DNA from: a virus
IMG/VR virus record: IMGVR_UViG_3300031576_000104
Coordinates: 1 to 44,777 of that record
DNA: 44,777 nt
Strand: one strand, 5' to 3'
This document shows, piece after piece, positions 6,811-15,212 of the stretch (positions are counted from its first letter, which is position 1; each line of letters opens with the position of its first letter). A program made the translations under genes and the position numbers. The notes under the pieces were generated by a model. The model was not told where the DNA came from, searched no databases, and saw only the letters and a program-made list of their open reading frames with translations.

Positions 6811-8073
6811 GTGGCGCTGCCCGTCTATGCGGCCGGCACCCTGCGCTTCCTCGCCTCCGATGTCGTGGGGACGACGCGCGTGTTTTCCACGCCGTTCGCG
6901 CCCAAGGCGTTCGTCGTCCACGCCCAGGGCCTGCCAGACCTGGGCCAAGTCTCGACCACGATCAACTGGCGACCGTCGATCGGCGTCGCCTCCAGCCCGA
7001 GCAAGCGCCACGTCTCGGCCGGCATGTCGCAGGATGCGTTCGCGAGCAGTTCGTGCTGGACCCGTCAGGCGGCCGACTTCGTGGCCGCGACGGTGCCGGT
7101 CGGCGGCGCGAGCTTCAACGGTGCGATCGACCTGGACGCCATGCTCTCCAGCGGTGGCCGCTTCATCGTGGATGTCCAGCTCCCGGTCGATTTCCTGCTC
7201 TCGATCCTGGCGATCGGCGGGGATGAGGTTGAGGCCGACGTTCACACGCACACCTTCGGCGCCAGCGGCTCGGACACGAGCGCCCCGTTCGCGCCCGACG
7301 CCGCGATCCTGGTCGGCTTCGCGGGCCCGACCGCGCTGCCCTTCGGCGGGTCGAGCTTCCTCCAGAGCTTCGGCGTGGGCATCCGGGACCGGGGCGGGAT
7401 CATCACGCAGGGCTCGCTTGCCAACCTCTCGGCCGACAGCCTGGCCACGATGGACACGGGCCACTACGTGCAGCTCCTGGATTTCTGGAGCCGGCTCCAG
7501 GGTGGGCCGATCGCCGTGAATGGCCGCCACCGCCTCGACAGCTTCCTCGCTAACGGCTTCAGCTACACGGGCCGCGAGGTGCCGTTTGCCCAGATCGTCG
7601 GGGTGCTCGTGCTAAAGGGCGTGCGCGGGAAGGTTGTCGGGGTCAAGACCAAGACGGTGACTGGCGTCGCGATCCCCGTGTCGGCGGGCCTGCCGGGCGG
7701 TGCGGCGGTCGTGTTCGGCGGCCGCGTTAACTTCGAGGCCGACGACGTAGCCGGCGACAACGCGGGCTATAGCCTCGGCTTCGCGACGGCTGCCGGCCAG
7801 CAGATCGCGCAGGGCGCACTCGACGAGGACGCGGTCGCCGACTCGGCAATCACCCTAGCTGCGCTTACGGCGGATGAGGGGTGCTACGTGCAGGTCGATC
7901 CCGGTGCCGTTGGCGCCAAGGCGAAAGCGAGCCGCTGGACGCCGGATGGTCTGGAGCTGGAGATGACACAGGCCGACGGCGCAGAGACGGACGTCGCGGT
8001 CCTGGTGCTCGAAGGGGAGGCTCCCACGAGCCAGCCGGCACGCTGGCGCTACGCGCGGATGGAGGCTCGCTAA
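6811..8073 (+). CDS. Triple-repeat structural protein B (420 aa), paralog of 4129-5439
   Basis: It has the same plan as the 436-residue protein at 4129: three beta-rich units at about 24-139, 156-275 and 285-405, with matching landmarks. Examples are FAPKAFVVHA against FAPKAIIAIS, IDLDAMLSSGGRFIVDV against IDIDAFLSDGVRLIVDV, and FGVGIRDRGG against FGVGMNERGG. The two copies have diverged heavily but kept order and spacing. The start is GTG 6811; the stop overlaps the portal start (TAATG). Decoration or fibre role inferred; no enzyme motif seen. Confidence 0.7.
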   Translation: MALPVYAAGTLRFLASDVVGTTRVFSTPFAPKAFVVHAQGLPDLGQVSTTINWRPSIGVASSPSKRHVSAGMSQDAFASSSCWTRQAADFVAATVPVGGASFNGAIDLDAMLSSGGRFIVDVQLPVDFLLSILAIGGDEVEADVHTHTFGASGSDTSAPFAPDAAILVGFAGPTALPFGGSSFLQSFGVGIRDRGGIITQGSLANLSADSLATMDTGHYVQLLDFWSRLQGGPIAVNGRHRLDSFLANGFSYTGREVPFAQIVGVLVLKGVRGKVVGVKTKTVTGVAIPVSAGLPGGAAVVFGGRVNFEADDVAGDNAGYSLGFATAAGQQIAQGALDEDAVADSAITLAALTADEGCYVQVDPGAVGAKAKASRWTPDGLELEMTQADGAETDVAVLVLEGEAPTSQPARWRYARMEAR

Positions 8074-10394
8074 TGCCCCACCGAGGCGGCTATGGCCCGT
8101 CCGGCTACGCAGCCCCGCCCCTCGACGCGGACCCTGCGGAGATCGTCCGCTGGGTCAAGATCAGCTCGTGGGAGGACTGGCTCCCGGCCTACCGCCCGTG
8201 GTGGCGGCAGATCGAGGAGAACGTGCGGATGCTCTCCGGCCGGCACTGGGACGTCTTCATCGACTCGCTCGGCGACTTCGTCGACCTGTCCTCGTGGTTC
8301 GCATCGGGCGACGATCGCTGGCGCCGCTACCCCGTGTTCAACTGGGTGGCGCACTACTACAAGCTCACGCTCTCGAAGCTCACGGAGAACGTGCCGGCGA
8401 TGGGTTATGTACCGGGCTCGCCCGACGAGCTGGACGCGCGGCTCGCCCAGATCATGGAGCCCGTCTGGAAAAGCACCTGGAACCGGATCGGGATGCCGGA
8501 GCTGATGTACCAGCTCTACGGCTGGGTGATCGGCGCCGCGCGCGGGATTCCGATGTGGCGCTGGAACCCGGACCTGGGCCCCGCCGAAGAGTTCACCGGG
8601 CCCGCGGTGATCCGGCTCCTGGGCCCCGACGGCGTGCAGATTCGCGAGATCAGCGACGCGCCCTACGTGGCGTTCCCCGACATGAGCGTCTACCCACACA
8701 TCCTGAACACGATGGCGTCGGACGCCTACGGCGCCCCGCTCGTCGACCCCGAGTCCGGGGAACCGATCTTCGAGGCCGACGAAGCGGCCGAGGGCGGCCT
8801 GCGGATGGGGCCCGCGAACCGCCACCGCTTGGGCGACATCGAGGCGTCGGTCATCTCGCCCGTCTCGCTCATCACGCCCTACGGCCCCGAGCCCTTCAGC
8901 CGCAAGCCCTGGTACTGCCACATGTACCTGGAGCACGTCGACGAGATCGCCCGGCGCTTCGACGTCGACGTGGAGCCTGAGTCGCTCACGAGCGAGGACC
9001 TCCTCCAGCTCCGGCTGGAGTACGGGTCGAACTACGGGATTCCGAGCTTCGGCTTCGCGGGGAGCGGGGGCCCGTCGCAGGCCAGCCCCCGCGCGCTCGA
9101 AGGCATGGCGCGGGTCTACGAGAAGTGGTGCCGCGACGTGCCCGGCCACCCGTCGCTCGGAGAGGGCCGGGTCACCGCCGTCTGTCGGGACCAGGTGCTG
9201 CTCGACGACCGGAACCCCTACTGGACCGAGACGCACAAGCAGGTCGTGATGCCGTTTGAGGCGTTCGACCTGATCCGCTACCCGTTCCGCCAGGAGGGGA
9301 CGAGCGACCTGGAGATTCTCAACCCCCTGAACCGCGCGATCGACCGGAGGATGGGCGGGCTGATGGACGCGGTCGACTACAACGAGCAGCCGCTCACGAT
9401 CTTCAACCGCGCCGCGGGGATCGAAGAGGACCCGAGCGAGCTGAACCGGCCGGGTGCGACGACCGAGGCGTACTTCAGCCAAGGGCCGCCGGTCATGCGG
9501 CTGCCACCGGCCGAGCTACCGCGCAGCTCGCAGGAGCTGGCGAAGATTCTCCAGGACTGGATGCAGCTCCTGGGCTCGCAGCCGTTCGGCTCCGAGGGCC
9601 TGCCGGTCACAAGCGACGCCTCGGGCGAGCTGCAGCGCGAGGTCCGCTTCGACACTGACCGCGTCTGGGGCGCCACGCTCCGGCTCCACAGCTACGCCTG
9701 GGCGCGCGCGGCCGAGAAGATCATGGGCATCTACGCCGCGTGCATGTCGGACGACCGCATCTTCACACTCGCCGGCACCGACTCGGGCTGGGACTTCCTC
9801 GCGGTGAAGGCACAGATGTTCCAGGGCACGGTCCACGCCTTCCCGATGCCCGAGAGCGCGGTACTGGAGAGCCGGCAGGAGAAGCAGAACCGGCTGCTCG
9901 GGCTCCACCGCGCCGGGCTCATCCCGCCCGAGAAGGTGGTCGAGCTGCTCGGCTACCCGGACCTGACGCGCGCGATCCGGCCGGGCGGCCCGGCCTACGG
10001 GATGGCTGAGCGCGAGAACCTGGAGATCGCGCTGGGCATCCTGCCCCCGGTCTTGCCCGAGCACGACCACCAGATACATATTCTCCTCCATCGGCGTCGG
10101 ATGCAGTCCGTCGAGTTCCGTGACGCGGACCCTGGGGTCCAGCAGCGTCTGCGGATTCACGTGCGGATGCACGAGATGGCGATGACCGCGCAGCAACTCC
10201 CGCAGCTCCTGGCAGCGGCCCAACAGGCCACGGCTGCTGGACAGCCCGGCGAGGCGCCGCGTGGACCCGGTGGCGGTGCGCCCTTCGCAGGGGCGCCCGA
10301 GCCGCGGGGGCCACAGCGTCCGTCTCGCGCCCCGCGAGCCCCACCCCAAGCCGTTGTGGCACCGACCGGGCCGACCCCGGCCGGTACTCCCTGA
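8073..10394 (+). CDS. Portal protein (773 aa)
   Basis: The portal is the dodecameric ring at the head vertex through which DNA enters and leaves. Length, the Trp/Tyr-rich alpha/beta body (for example WVKISSWEDWLPAYRPWWRQ near the N-terminus), the long helical C-terminal part (about 640-740) and a Pro/Gly-rich tail fit the long P22-type portals. Its position between terminase and scaffold/coat supports this. ATG 8073 overlaps the stop of the paralogous structural gene. Confidence 0.85.
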   Translation: MPHRGGYGPSGYAAPPLDADPAEIVRWVKISSWEDWLPAYRPWWRQIEENVRMLSGRHWDVFIDSLGDFVDLSSWFASGDDRWRRYPVFNWVAHYYKLTLSKLTENVPAMGYVPGSPDELDARLAQIMEPVWKSTWNRIGMPELMYQLYGWVIGAARGIPMWRWNPDLGPAEEFTGPAVIRLLGPDGVQIREISDAPYVAFPDMSVYPHILNTMASDAYGAPLVDPESGEPIFEADEAAEGGLRMGPANRHRLGDIEASVISPVSLITPYGPEPFSRKPWYCHMYLEHVDEIARRFDVDVEPESLTSEDLLQLRLEYGSNYGIPSFGFAGSGGPSQASPRALEGMARVYEKWCRDVPGHPSLGEGRVTAVCRDQVLLDDRNPYWTETHKQVVMPFEAFDLIRYPFRQEGTSDLEILNPLNRAIDRRMGGLMDAVDYNEQPLTIFNRAAGIEEDPSELNRPGATTEAYFSQGPPVMRLPPAELPRSSQELAKILQDWMQLLGSQPFGSEGLPVTSDASGELQREVRFDTDRVWGATLRLHSYAWARAAEKIMGIYAACMSDDRIFTLAGTDSGWDFLAVKAQMFQGTVHAFPMPESAVLESRQEKQNRLLGLHRAGLIPPEKVVELLGYPDLTRAIRPGGPAYGMAERENLEIALGILPPVLPEHDHQIHILLHRRRMQSVEFRDADPGVQQRLRIHVRMHEMAMTAQQLPQLLAAAQQATAAGQPGEAPRGPGGGAPFAGAPEPRGPQRPSRAPRAPPQAVVAPTGPTPAGTP

Positions 10395-10429
10395 CTCCCG
10401 CGGCCGACCCGCGGGGATAGGAGCCGGAC

Positions 10430-11158
10430 ATGGAACGCGCAGAACGTACTGGGCTACTCACGGAGTTTGGCCGTGGCGTGATCTACGGCCTGATCTTCCG
10501 CAAGCCCACGTCAGGACTCACCGCCACGTTCGAGGGCGGCTACGCCCGAGTGGGCGTCGCCAACTCGACCACCCCGGCCGAGAAGCGTGTGGCCGCGGGC
10601 ACGATCGTCATCACGGCGTCGAAGGACGCCTATCTGTACCTGGACTCGACGGGCACGGTGGCCAAGACCGAGGTCGCTCTGGGTGCGGCCAAGCCGTCGC
10701 AGGCCGACATCGGGGTCAACTCCGAGTTCCTCGCGAAGCTCGTCACCGATGCGACCGACATCACGAGCGTCACCGACCTGCGGAACACACAGGCCGGCCA
10801 CGGCCGGATCACGACCCTCGAAGTGCCGGTCTCCTTCGAGACGGGCGAGCAGGCCGACAACCCGACTCGCATCGGCTACAACGCGCGGGTGCTCGCGATC
10901 CTCGCGTCGGTCACCAAGGCGCTGGCCGGCGTCGACGTGGGTACGGTCACGGCGTCGATCGGCGAGAACGACGTCTACACCGCGGTCACCAACGGCGTCA
11001 TCAGCCTGGCGCTCTCCTCCGCGCTCAACGCGCGCGCCGAGGCGATCCCGAGCGCGCTCCATCACATCCGCGCGGGCAACTCCCTCAAGCTGATCTCGGC
11101 CAAGACGACCGCGGGCGGCAAGGCGCTCGTGACCGTCGTGCTGGAGACCCAGCGGTAA
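10430..11158 (+). CDS. Putative structural protein after portal (242 aa)
   Basis: No family recognised with certainty. It is Thr/Ala/Val-rich and beta-like, with an N-terminal region of about 130 residues and a C-terminal repeat-like part (VTASIGENDVYTAVTNGVIS). It lies between portal and scaffold, where many phages carry a decoration, head-fibre or maturation protein. GATAGGAG lies before ATG 10430. Confidence 0.65.
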   Translation: MERAERTGLLTEFGRGVIYGLIFRKPTSGLTATFEGGYARVGVANSTTPAEKRVAAGTIVITASKDAYLYLDSTGTVAKTEVALGAAKPSQADIGVNSEFLAKLVTDATDITSVTDLRNTQAGHGRITTLEVPVSFETGEQADNPTRIGYNARVLAILASVTKALAGVDVGTVTASIGENDVYTAVTNGVISLALSSALNARAEAIPSALHHIRAGNSLKLISAKTTAGGKALVTVVLETQR

Positions 11159-11174
11159 CCCTGGAGGTCACCCG

Positions 11175-12335
11175 ATGAGTGGTCCGCTGCCCCCCGACGA
11201 CGTAGCCCCGGACGAGCTGGACGCTCAGGCGGATGCACTCCGCACGCGGCTGGCTGAGTTCCGCGGCGATCCCGCGCCCGCCGGCCGGACGGCCGTTCGA
11301 GCGGGCGAATCGGGCGTCGGTGAAGGCGAAGGCGAGGAGGACGACCTGCCGCCGGACGACGAAGTGCCGCCCGGTGAAGGGGAAGGCGAGGGCGAGGCCG
11401 AGCGCGTGCCCGGCGCCCGAACGGGCGAAGCCGCGCGCGCGCCGGCCCCCGGCGCTGTCGAGGGCGAAGGCGAGGGCGAAGCCGTCCCGCCCAAGCTCTT
11501 CAGCGTCGAGATTCCCGGTCTGGAGCTGACGGGCGAAGAGACGCGGCTCGTCATCGACGACCTGCCGCAGGAGTATCACGACCGCATCCGCCAGCACGTG
11601 CGGCGCTCGGAGATGGTCCCGGCGCTGGAGCGTGAGCTGGAGGGCGCGCGCACCGCGCAGGCGGTCGCCGACTTCTACGAAGGCCAGCCCCTGCAGGCCA
11701 TGCACCTGGTGGCCCGCGAGATGCCCGACGTGGCCGAGCAGTTCGTCCGCTCGTGGATGCGACTCAATCACGATGCGGTGCCGGCGATGATCGAGGAAAT
11801 CGGGCTGGACGGTGACCCCCGCGCGCTCAAGGCCGAACGCGATCTGGCCGCGCGCGAACAGGACGATGCCGTCAAGGAGGGCCAGCGGTTCACACGCGCG
11901 CAGGCGCAGGCCCGCGCCTACGCGGGTGAGGTGGAGCGTCATGTCCACGGGGTGATCGGCGAGCTAGGTCTCGCCGGCCCGGACGCCGACGACTTCTACC
12001 ACCTCGCCGAGCGGCGGATCAAGGACGCCGCGGGCGCGCGCCAACGGCGATACGGCGACCCGTGGTTGCCGATCGCGCAGGTCACGCAAATCCTGGAGAG
12101 CCTGGTCAAACGCTACCTGCCGCCTGCCGCGCCCCAGAAGGGGCGAGCCGGCGCCGCGGCCGGAGAGAAGCCAGCCTCCGTGATGATGGAAGAGAAGCTC
12201 CGGCGCGCCGATAAGATGCGCCGGGCCCTGGCCGGCAGTGGGGCGCTGCACGTCAAGCCTGGCACGATGGGCAAGTTCAAGAAGGGCCAGACGCTCGACG
12301 AGCGGCTGAAGCTGCTCCGCTCCGGCTCGCTCTAA
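11175..12335 (+). CDS. Scaffolding protein (386 aa)
   Basis: It would direct coat assembly and leave before DNA packaging. The N-terminal third is acidic and of low complexity (repeated GEGEGE and DD stretches at about 50-105). The middle is a long charged helical region (about 125-290) and the C-terminus is basic (about 335-386, KKGQTLDERLKLLRSGSL), the coat-binding layout known from P22-like scaffolds. It stands directly before the coat gene, with GGAGG upstream. The assignment rests on composition and context. Confidence 0.8.
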   Translation: MSGPLPPDDVAPDELDAQADALRTRLAEFRGDPAPAGRTAVRAGESGVGEGEGEEDDLPPDDEVPPGEGEGEGEAERVPGARTGEAARAPAPGAVEGEGEGEAVPPKLFSVEIPGLELTGEETRLVIDDLPQEYHDRIRQHVRRSEMVPALERELEGARTAQAVADFYEGQPLQAMHLVAREMPDVAEQFVRSWMRLNHDAVPAMIEEIGLDGDPRALKAERDLAAREQDDAVKEGQRFTRAQAQARAYAGEVERHVHGVIGELGLAGPDADDFYHLAERRIKDAAGARQRRYGDPWLPIAQVTQILESLVKRYLPPAAPQKGRAGAAAGEKPASVMMEEKLRRADKMRRALAGSGALHVKPGTMGKFKKGQTLDERLKLLRSGSL

Positions 12336-12350
12336 CCGGAGGTTTCTCCC

Positions 12351-13670
12351 GTGGCGACGTTCGACACCGTAGCCGCGGACGCGATGCTCAAGGTGGTGAC
12401 CGACGGGGCGCTGTTCGATTCCGTCGTCACGCACTCGCGGGTGATCGACCTGTTCGAGGAAAACTCGAACGTGGTCGAGGGCCCACACGGGCGTTACGTC
12501 GAGCTGGCTCACATGTTCGGCTACAACGAGGCGGTGGGGGCGCGGTCGGAAAACGCCTTCCTGCCGGTGCCGGGCATCCCGACGTTCCAAAACGGTCGGG
12601 TGAAGCTGAAGAAAACCCTCGCGGTCGCGCAGATGACGCAGACCGTGATGAAGCAGGCGATGGCCGGCAAGGCCGCGTTCGCCGACTGGGCGGACGTCGA
12701 GCTGCGCCGGACGGAGCGGGCGCTCCGCGACAACCTGGATCGCCAGGCGATCGGCTTCGGCTCGGGTGCGGTGTGCCGGATCGACGGCGCGCCGACCACC
12801 GTGCTCATCCCGATCGACGCCCCCTACGGCCTGGCGAACGACACGAAGGGCTGGCTGCCCGGTCTCCGGCGCGGTCAGACGATCGTGTCGGGGCCCACGA
12901 TTGACGGCCTGAACCTGCGGGCGAACGGGCAGTCCGCGACGATCATCTCGGTCGACAAGGACGCGAACGGTGGCGGCGGCCAGCTCACGGTCGACGCCGT
13001 GCCCTCGGGCTGGGTCAACAACGACTTCCTCTTCTTCGGGGACGATCTCGGTAACTCGGCCGCGGAGAACGGGGTCGATGTCGAGATGCAGGGCCTGGAG
13101 GGGATGATCGACGACGGCGGGGTGCTGGTCGTGTTCCAGAACATCAACCGCGACAGCTTCCCGGAGTGGGAGGCGCAGCAGATCGACGCCTCGGCGGCGC
13201 CCTACTCGGCGCTGGCCAAGGACACGCTGTTCATGCAGATGAACGACGACGCCGTCGAGCAGGGCGGCTCGGACGGGCTCACGCACTTCCTGGTGACCCG
13301 TGCCGTGTTCCGCAACGTCTACGTGCAGCTCAAGGGCGACGGTGGATTCGGCGCCACGCAGCAGCGTGCGGGGATGGAGGCGGCGACCAAGGGCATCCGG
13401 GTCTGGATCGGCGATCAGCAGGTCGAGATTCGGGCGATGCCCAAGCTCTTCCCCGGCCGTGTGTTCGGGCTCGATCGCTCGACCCTGCGGCGCTACCACC
13501 TGGAGGGCTTCGAGTGGGACGACACGACGGGCGCGATCTTCAAGCAGGTGGCCGTCGGGTCGGGCATCAAGGACGCCTTCTACGCCTACGGGCGCGTGGT
13601 GATGGAGCTGGGCAACACCGATCCGCAGAAGAACGCGAAGTCGACGGGGCTCAGCGAGACGCAGGCGTAA
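12351..13670 (+). CDS. Major capsid protein (439 aa)
   Basis: This is the shell subunit. Length, a mixed alpha/beta sequence with a helical N-terminal arm, and a place directly after the scaffold fit a P22-type coat with HK97 fold. The start is GTG 12351 after CGGAGG. Two segments recur elsewhere in the genome: the first 15 residues (MATFDTVAADAMLKV) at 15212, and residues 47-57 (GRYVELAHMFG) in a minus-strand gene at 30312-30344. A GC palindrome that may terminate or attenuate follows. Confidence 0.88.
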   Translation: MATFDTVAADAMLKVVTDGALFDSVVTHSRVIDLFEENSNVVEGPHGRYVELAHMFGYNEAVGARSENAFLPVPGIPTFQNGRVKLKKTLAVAQMTQTVMKQAMAGKAAFADWADVELRRTERALRDNLDRQAIGFGSGAVCRIDGAPTTVLIPIDAPYGLANDTKGWLPGLRRGQTIVSGPTIDGLNLRANGQSATIISVDKDANGGGGQLTVDAVPSGWVNNDFLFFGDDLGNSAAENGVDVEMQGLEGMIDDGGVLVVFQNINRDSFPEWEAQQIDASAAPYSALAKDTLFMQMNDDAVEQGGSDGLTHFLVTRAVFRNVYVQLKGDGGFGATQQRAGMEAATKGIRVWIGDQQVEIRAMPKLFPGRVFGLDRSTLRRYHLEGFEWDDTTGAIFKQVAVGSGIKDAFYAYGRVVMELGNTDPQKNAKSTGLSETQA

Positions 13671-13858
13671 GGGTGACTACCGCGGGGGCCGAGGGATAGG
13701 CGTAAGTGCCGGGGCGCAAGCCCGCCAGGCTGCCGAAGCCGGAGGCCCCGATCGCGGCAGAGAAGGGAGTAGGCCACGCAGGTTGAGGAATGGCTGAAAA
13801 GCTGGGGCGGGGCCCCGCCCCAGTTCTCCCGGTAGCCCCCTCGTTCCTGGAGGCAGCG
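13671..13858 (+). other. Non-coding gap after capsid gene
   Basis: This 188-base gap holds a strong hairpin (13802-13823) and no convincing gene. A 26-codon reading from GTG 13706 and a start at ATG 13790 for the next gene are possible but lack ribosome binding sites. Confidence 0.5.
13802..13823 (+). terminator. GC palindrome after capsid gene, possible terminator
   Basis: CTGGGGCGGGG followed at once by its reverse complement gives a perfect 22-bp palindrome (stem of about 9 bp with a tight loop). A short pyrimidine tail TTCTCCC follows. The U-run is weak, so it may attenuate or protect the 3' end of the abundant capsid message and not fully terminate. Confidence 0.5.
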
Positions 13859-14053
13859 GTGAAGGAGCTACTGAGATGGCTGGGTGGGGTCGGCGCCGGA
13901 GCGGCCTACGCGCTGTCGGACTATCTCAACAACGCGGCGGCTGGCGCTGGCGGCGGCATGGACCTGGAGACGTTGCTCAAGGCCGCGATCTTGGCGGCGA
14001 TCGTGCGCGGCGTCCAGTTCCTGACGGGCAAGCTCGGGCCACGTCCGAGCTAG
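13859..14053 (+). CDS. Small hypothetical protein (64 aa), possible membrane protein
   Basis: GTG 13859 has GGAGG five bases upstream (13849-13853). I prefer it to ATG 13790, which would put the GC palindrome inside the gene. Two moderately hydrophobic stretches (about residues 6-18 and 40-56, AAILAAIVRGVQFL) could be amphipathic or membrane helices. Role unknown; a small head-completion or membrane protein is possible. Confidence 0.5.
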   Translation: MKELLRWLGGVGAGAAYALSDYLNNAAAGAGGGMDLETLLKAAILAAIVRGVQFLTGKLGPRPS

Positions 14054-14061
14054 CCGGTGAT

Positions 14062-14133
14062 CGCGGGGTGGAGAAGCAGCATCTCGCCGGGCCCATAACC
14101 CGGAGATCGCGGGTGCAAGTCCCGCCCCCGCCA
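14062..14133 (+). tRNA. Initiator-type tRNA-Met (CAT anticodon)
   Basis: A cloverleaf folds: acceptor 14062-14068 with 14126-14132, D-stem GAGA/TCTC, anticodon stem CCGGG/CCCGG with CAT at 14094-14096, T-stem GCGGG/CCCGC and discriminator A14133. It carries the marks of bacterial initiator tRNAs: unpaired 1-72 (C x C), three G:C pairs in the anticodon stem, and A11:U24. Deviations: a 7-base D-loop without G18G19, C33 in place of U33, G at 55, and no encoded CCA. It may be functional, decayed or repurposed. The next ATG is only five bases downstream. Confidence 0.8.
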
Positions 14134-14137
14134 CTTG

Positions 14138-14743
14138 ATGGACGACGGCGGCTATCCGTCTGAGCTGCTCGGCTTCCTGCGAGGCCGGCTCCCCCCGCCC
14201 GAGCACGTGCTCCGGGGGCTGCGGGCCCTGAGCGCGCACTTCCGGGTCTCGTGGACGCCGGCCACAAAGCCGCGCGGGAAGAAGAAAGGCCGGCCGGCGC
14301 TGTGGTGGCTGCACGAGGTGCGGCCGAACGCGGGGCCAATCGACCGCGTGCGCCGCGAGGTGGGCGCGCGTAAGCGCGCCCAGATGGAGCGGTGGGCGGT
14401 CGCGGCGAAGCAGGACCGCGAGGCTGAGATGTGGCAGCGGGAAGAGCAGGCCGCGGGCTACTACGAGGTCGGGAGCTACGCCGAGGACTACTTCGGCACG
14501 CCCACGATGGTCGACGAGCTGCGCCGCGGCCAGGAGCTGTTCCGCCAGACTATGCGCCAGCTCGCGGTCGAGGCCAACCGGGACACCCAGGCGATCGAGG
14601 AGATCGTGCTGGAGGAGAAGGATAATCCCGAGTTCGCGGCCTGGATTCGGGATGTCGCCACAGACTTCTATCCGGCGGTCGCGGGGCGCCGCCAGGTCGG
14701 CTACGAGCCTCCAGCCCCCACGGGAGTCGTGAGCAATGGCTGA
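14138..14743 (+). CDS. Hypothetical protein (201 aa)
   Basis: No family recognised. The basic N-terminal half (KPRGKKKGRPALWWLHEVR at about 44-62) gives way to a long charged helical region (about 68-170), rich in Glu and Arg. The start is ATG 14138 (TTG 14135 also possible). It lacks a Shine-Dalgarno and begins just after the tRNA; if the tRNA 3' end were processed, the message would be nearly leaderless. It sits between coat and tail-adaptor genes, so a head-completion or internal-protein role is possible. Confidence 0.65.
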   Translation: MDDGGYPSELLGFLRGRLPPPEHVLRGLRALSAHFRVSWTPATKPRGKKKGRPALWWLHEVRPNAGPIDRVRREVGARKRAQMERWAVAAKQDREAEMWQREEQAAGYYEVGSYAEDYFGTPTMVDELRRGQELFRQTMRQLAVEANRDTQAIEEIVLEEKDNPEFAAWIRDVATDFYPAVAGRRQVGYEPPAPTGVVSNG

Positions 14744-15212
14744 GAACACGGGCAACGTCTGGCGGGACCCCGACACCGGGAAGCCCGCGAACCCCCAGAA
14801 CATCCTGATCGGCGACTACTATGGCCGGCCGATCATCGAGCGCCACGGGCCCGCGATCACGGGTCGACCGCGCGGGACACCGCCCGCGGCGGCCGAGGCG
14901 GTCGTCACGACGCCCGTGCCGCCGGCTGTGGGGCCTGGCATCGGTCCCGAGATGCCCGAGGCGCCACCGGCCGGGGCGGCCTATGCGTTCGGCGCTGCGG
15001 TCGAGGGTGTGGCGGTAGCGCCTGAGGTCAGCCAGCGCCTGGCCGAGCTGCGGACGCTGCGTCAGGAGTCGACCAAGGCCAAGACAGCGCCCGCGCGGCG
15101 CGCCGCGGCCGCCGCGCTCCAGACGCTCGCAACGGAGGAGTTCGCCCGCGAGACGCCGCGGCCCGACGTGCTGCGGCGGCTCAAGAGCTACGGGCTTCGG
15201 CCAAGCGGCTGA
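14736..15212 (+). CDS. Hypothetical virion-associated protein (158 aa)
   Basis: It has a short ordered N-terminus (WRDPDTGKPANPQNILIGDY, about 9-28), then a Pro/Ala/Gly-rich linker (about 45-90) and a charged helical C-terminus. There is no enzyme motif. It overlaps the previous gene by eight bases and the next by one (TGATG). The low-complexity linker and position suggest a minor virion protein; this is inference. Confidence 0.6.
   Translation: MAENTGNVWRDPDTGKPANPQNILIGDYYGRPIIERHGPAITGRPRGTPPAAAEAVVTTPVPPAVGPGIGPEMPEAPPAGAAYAFGAAVEGVAVAPEVSQRLAELRTLRQESTKAKTAPARRAAAAALQTLATEEFARETPRPDVLRRLKSYGLRPSG

Noticed and set aside
11964-13499. 511-codon minus-strand frame over the capsid gene
   Set aside because: Shadow frame; the capsid and scaffold reading is supported by order, length and ribosome binding sites.
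13790-13858. Longer N-terminus for the 64-residue protein
   Set aside because: It would place the GC palindrome inside the gene and has no ribosome binding site, whereas GTG 13859 has GGAGG.
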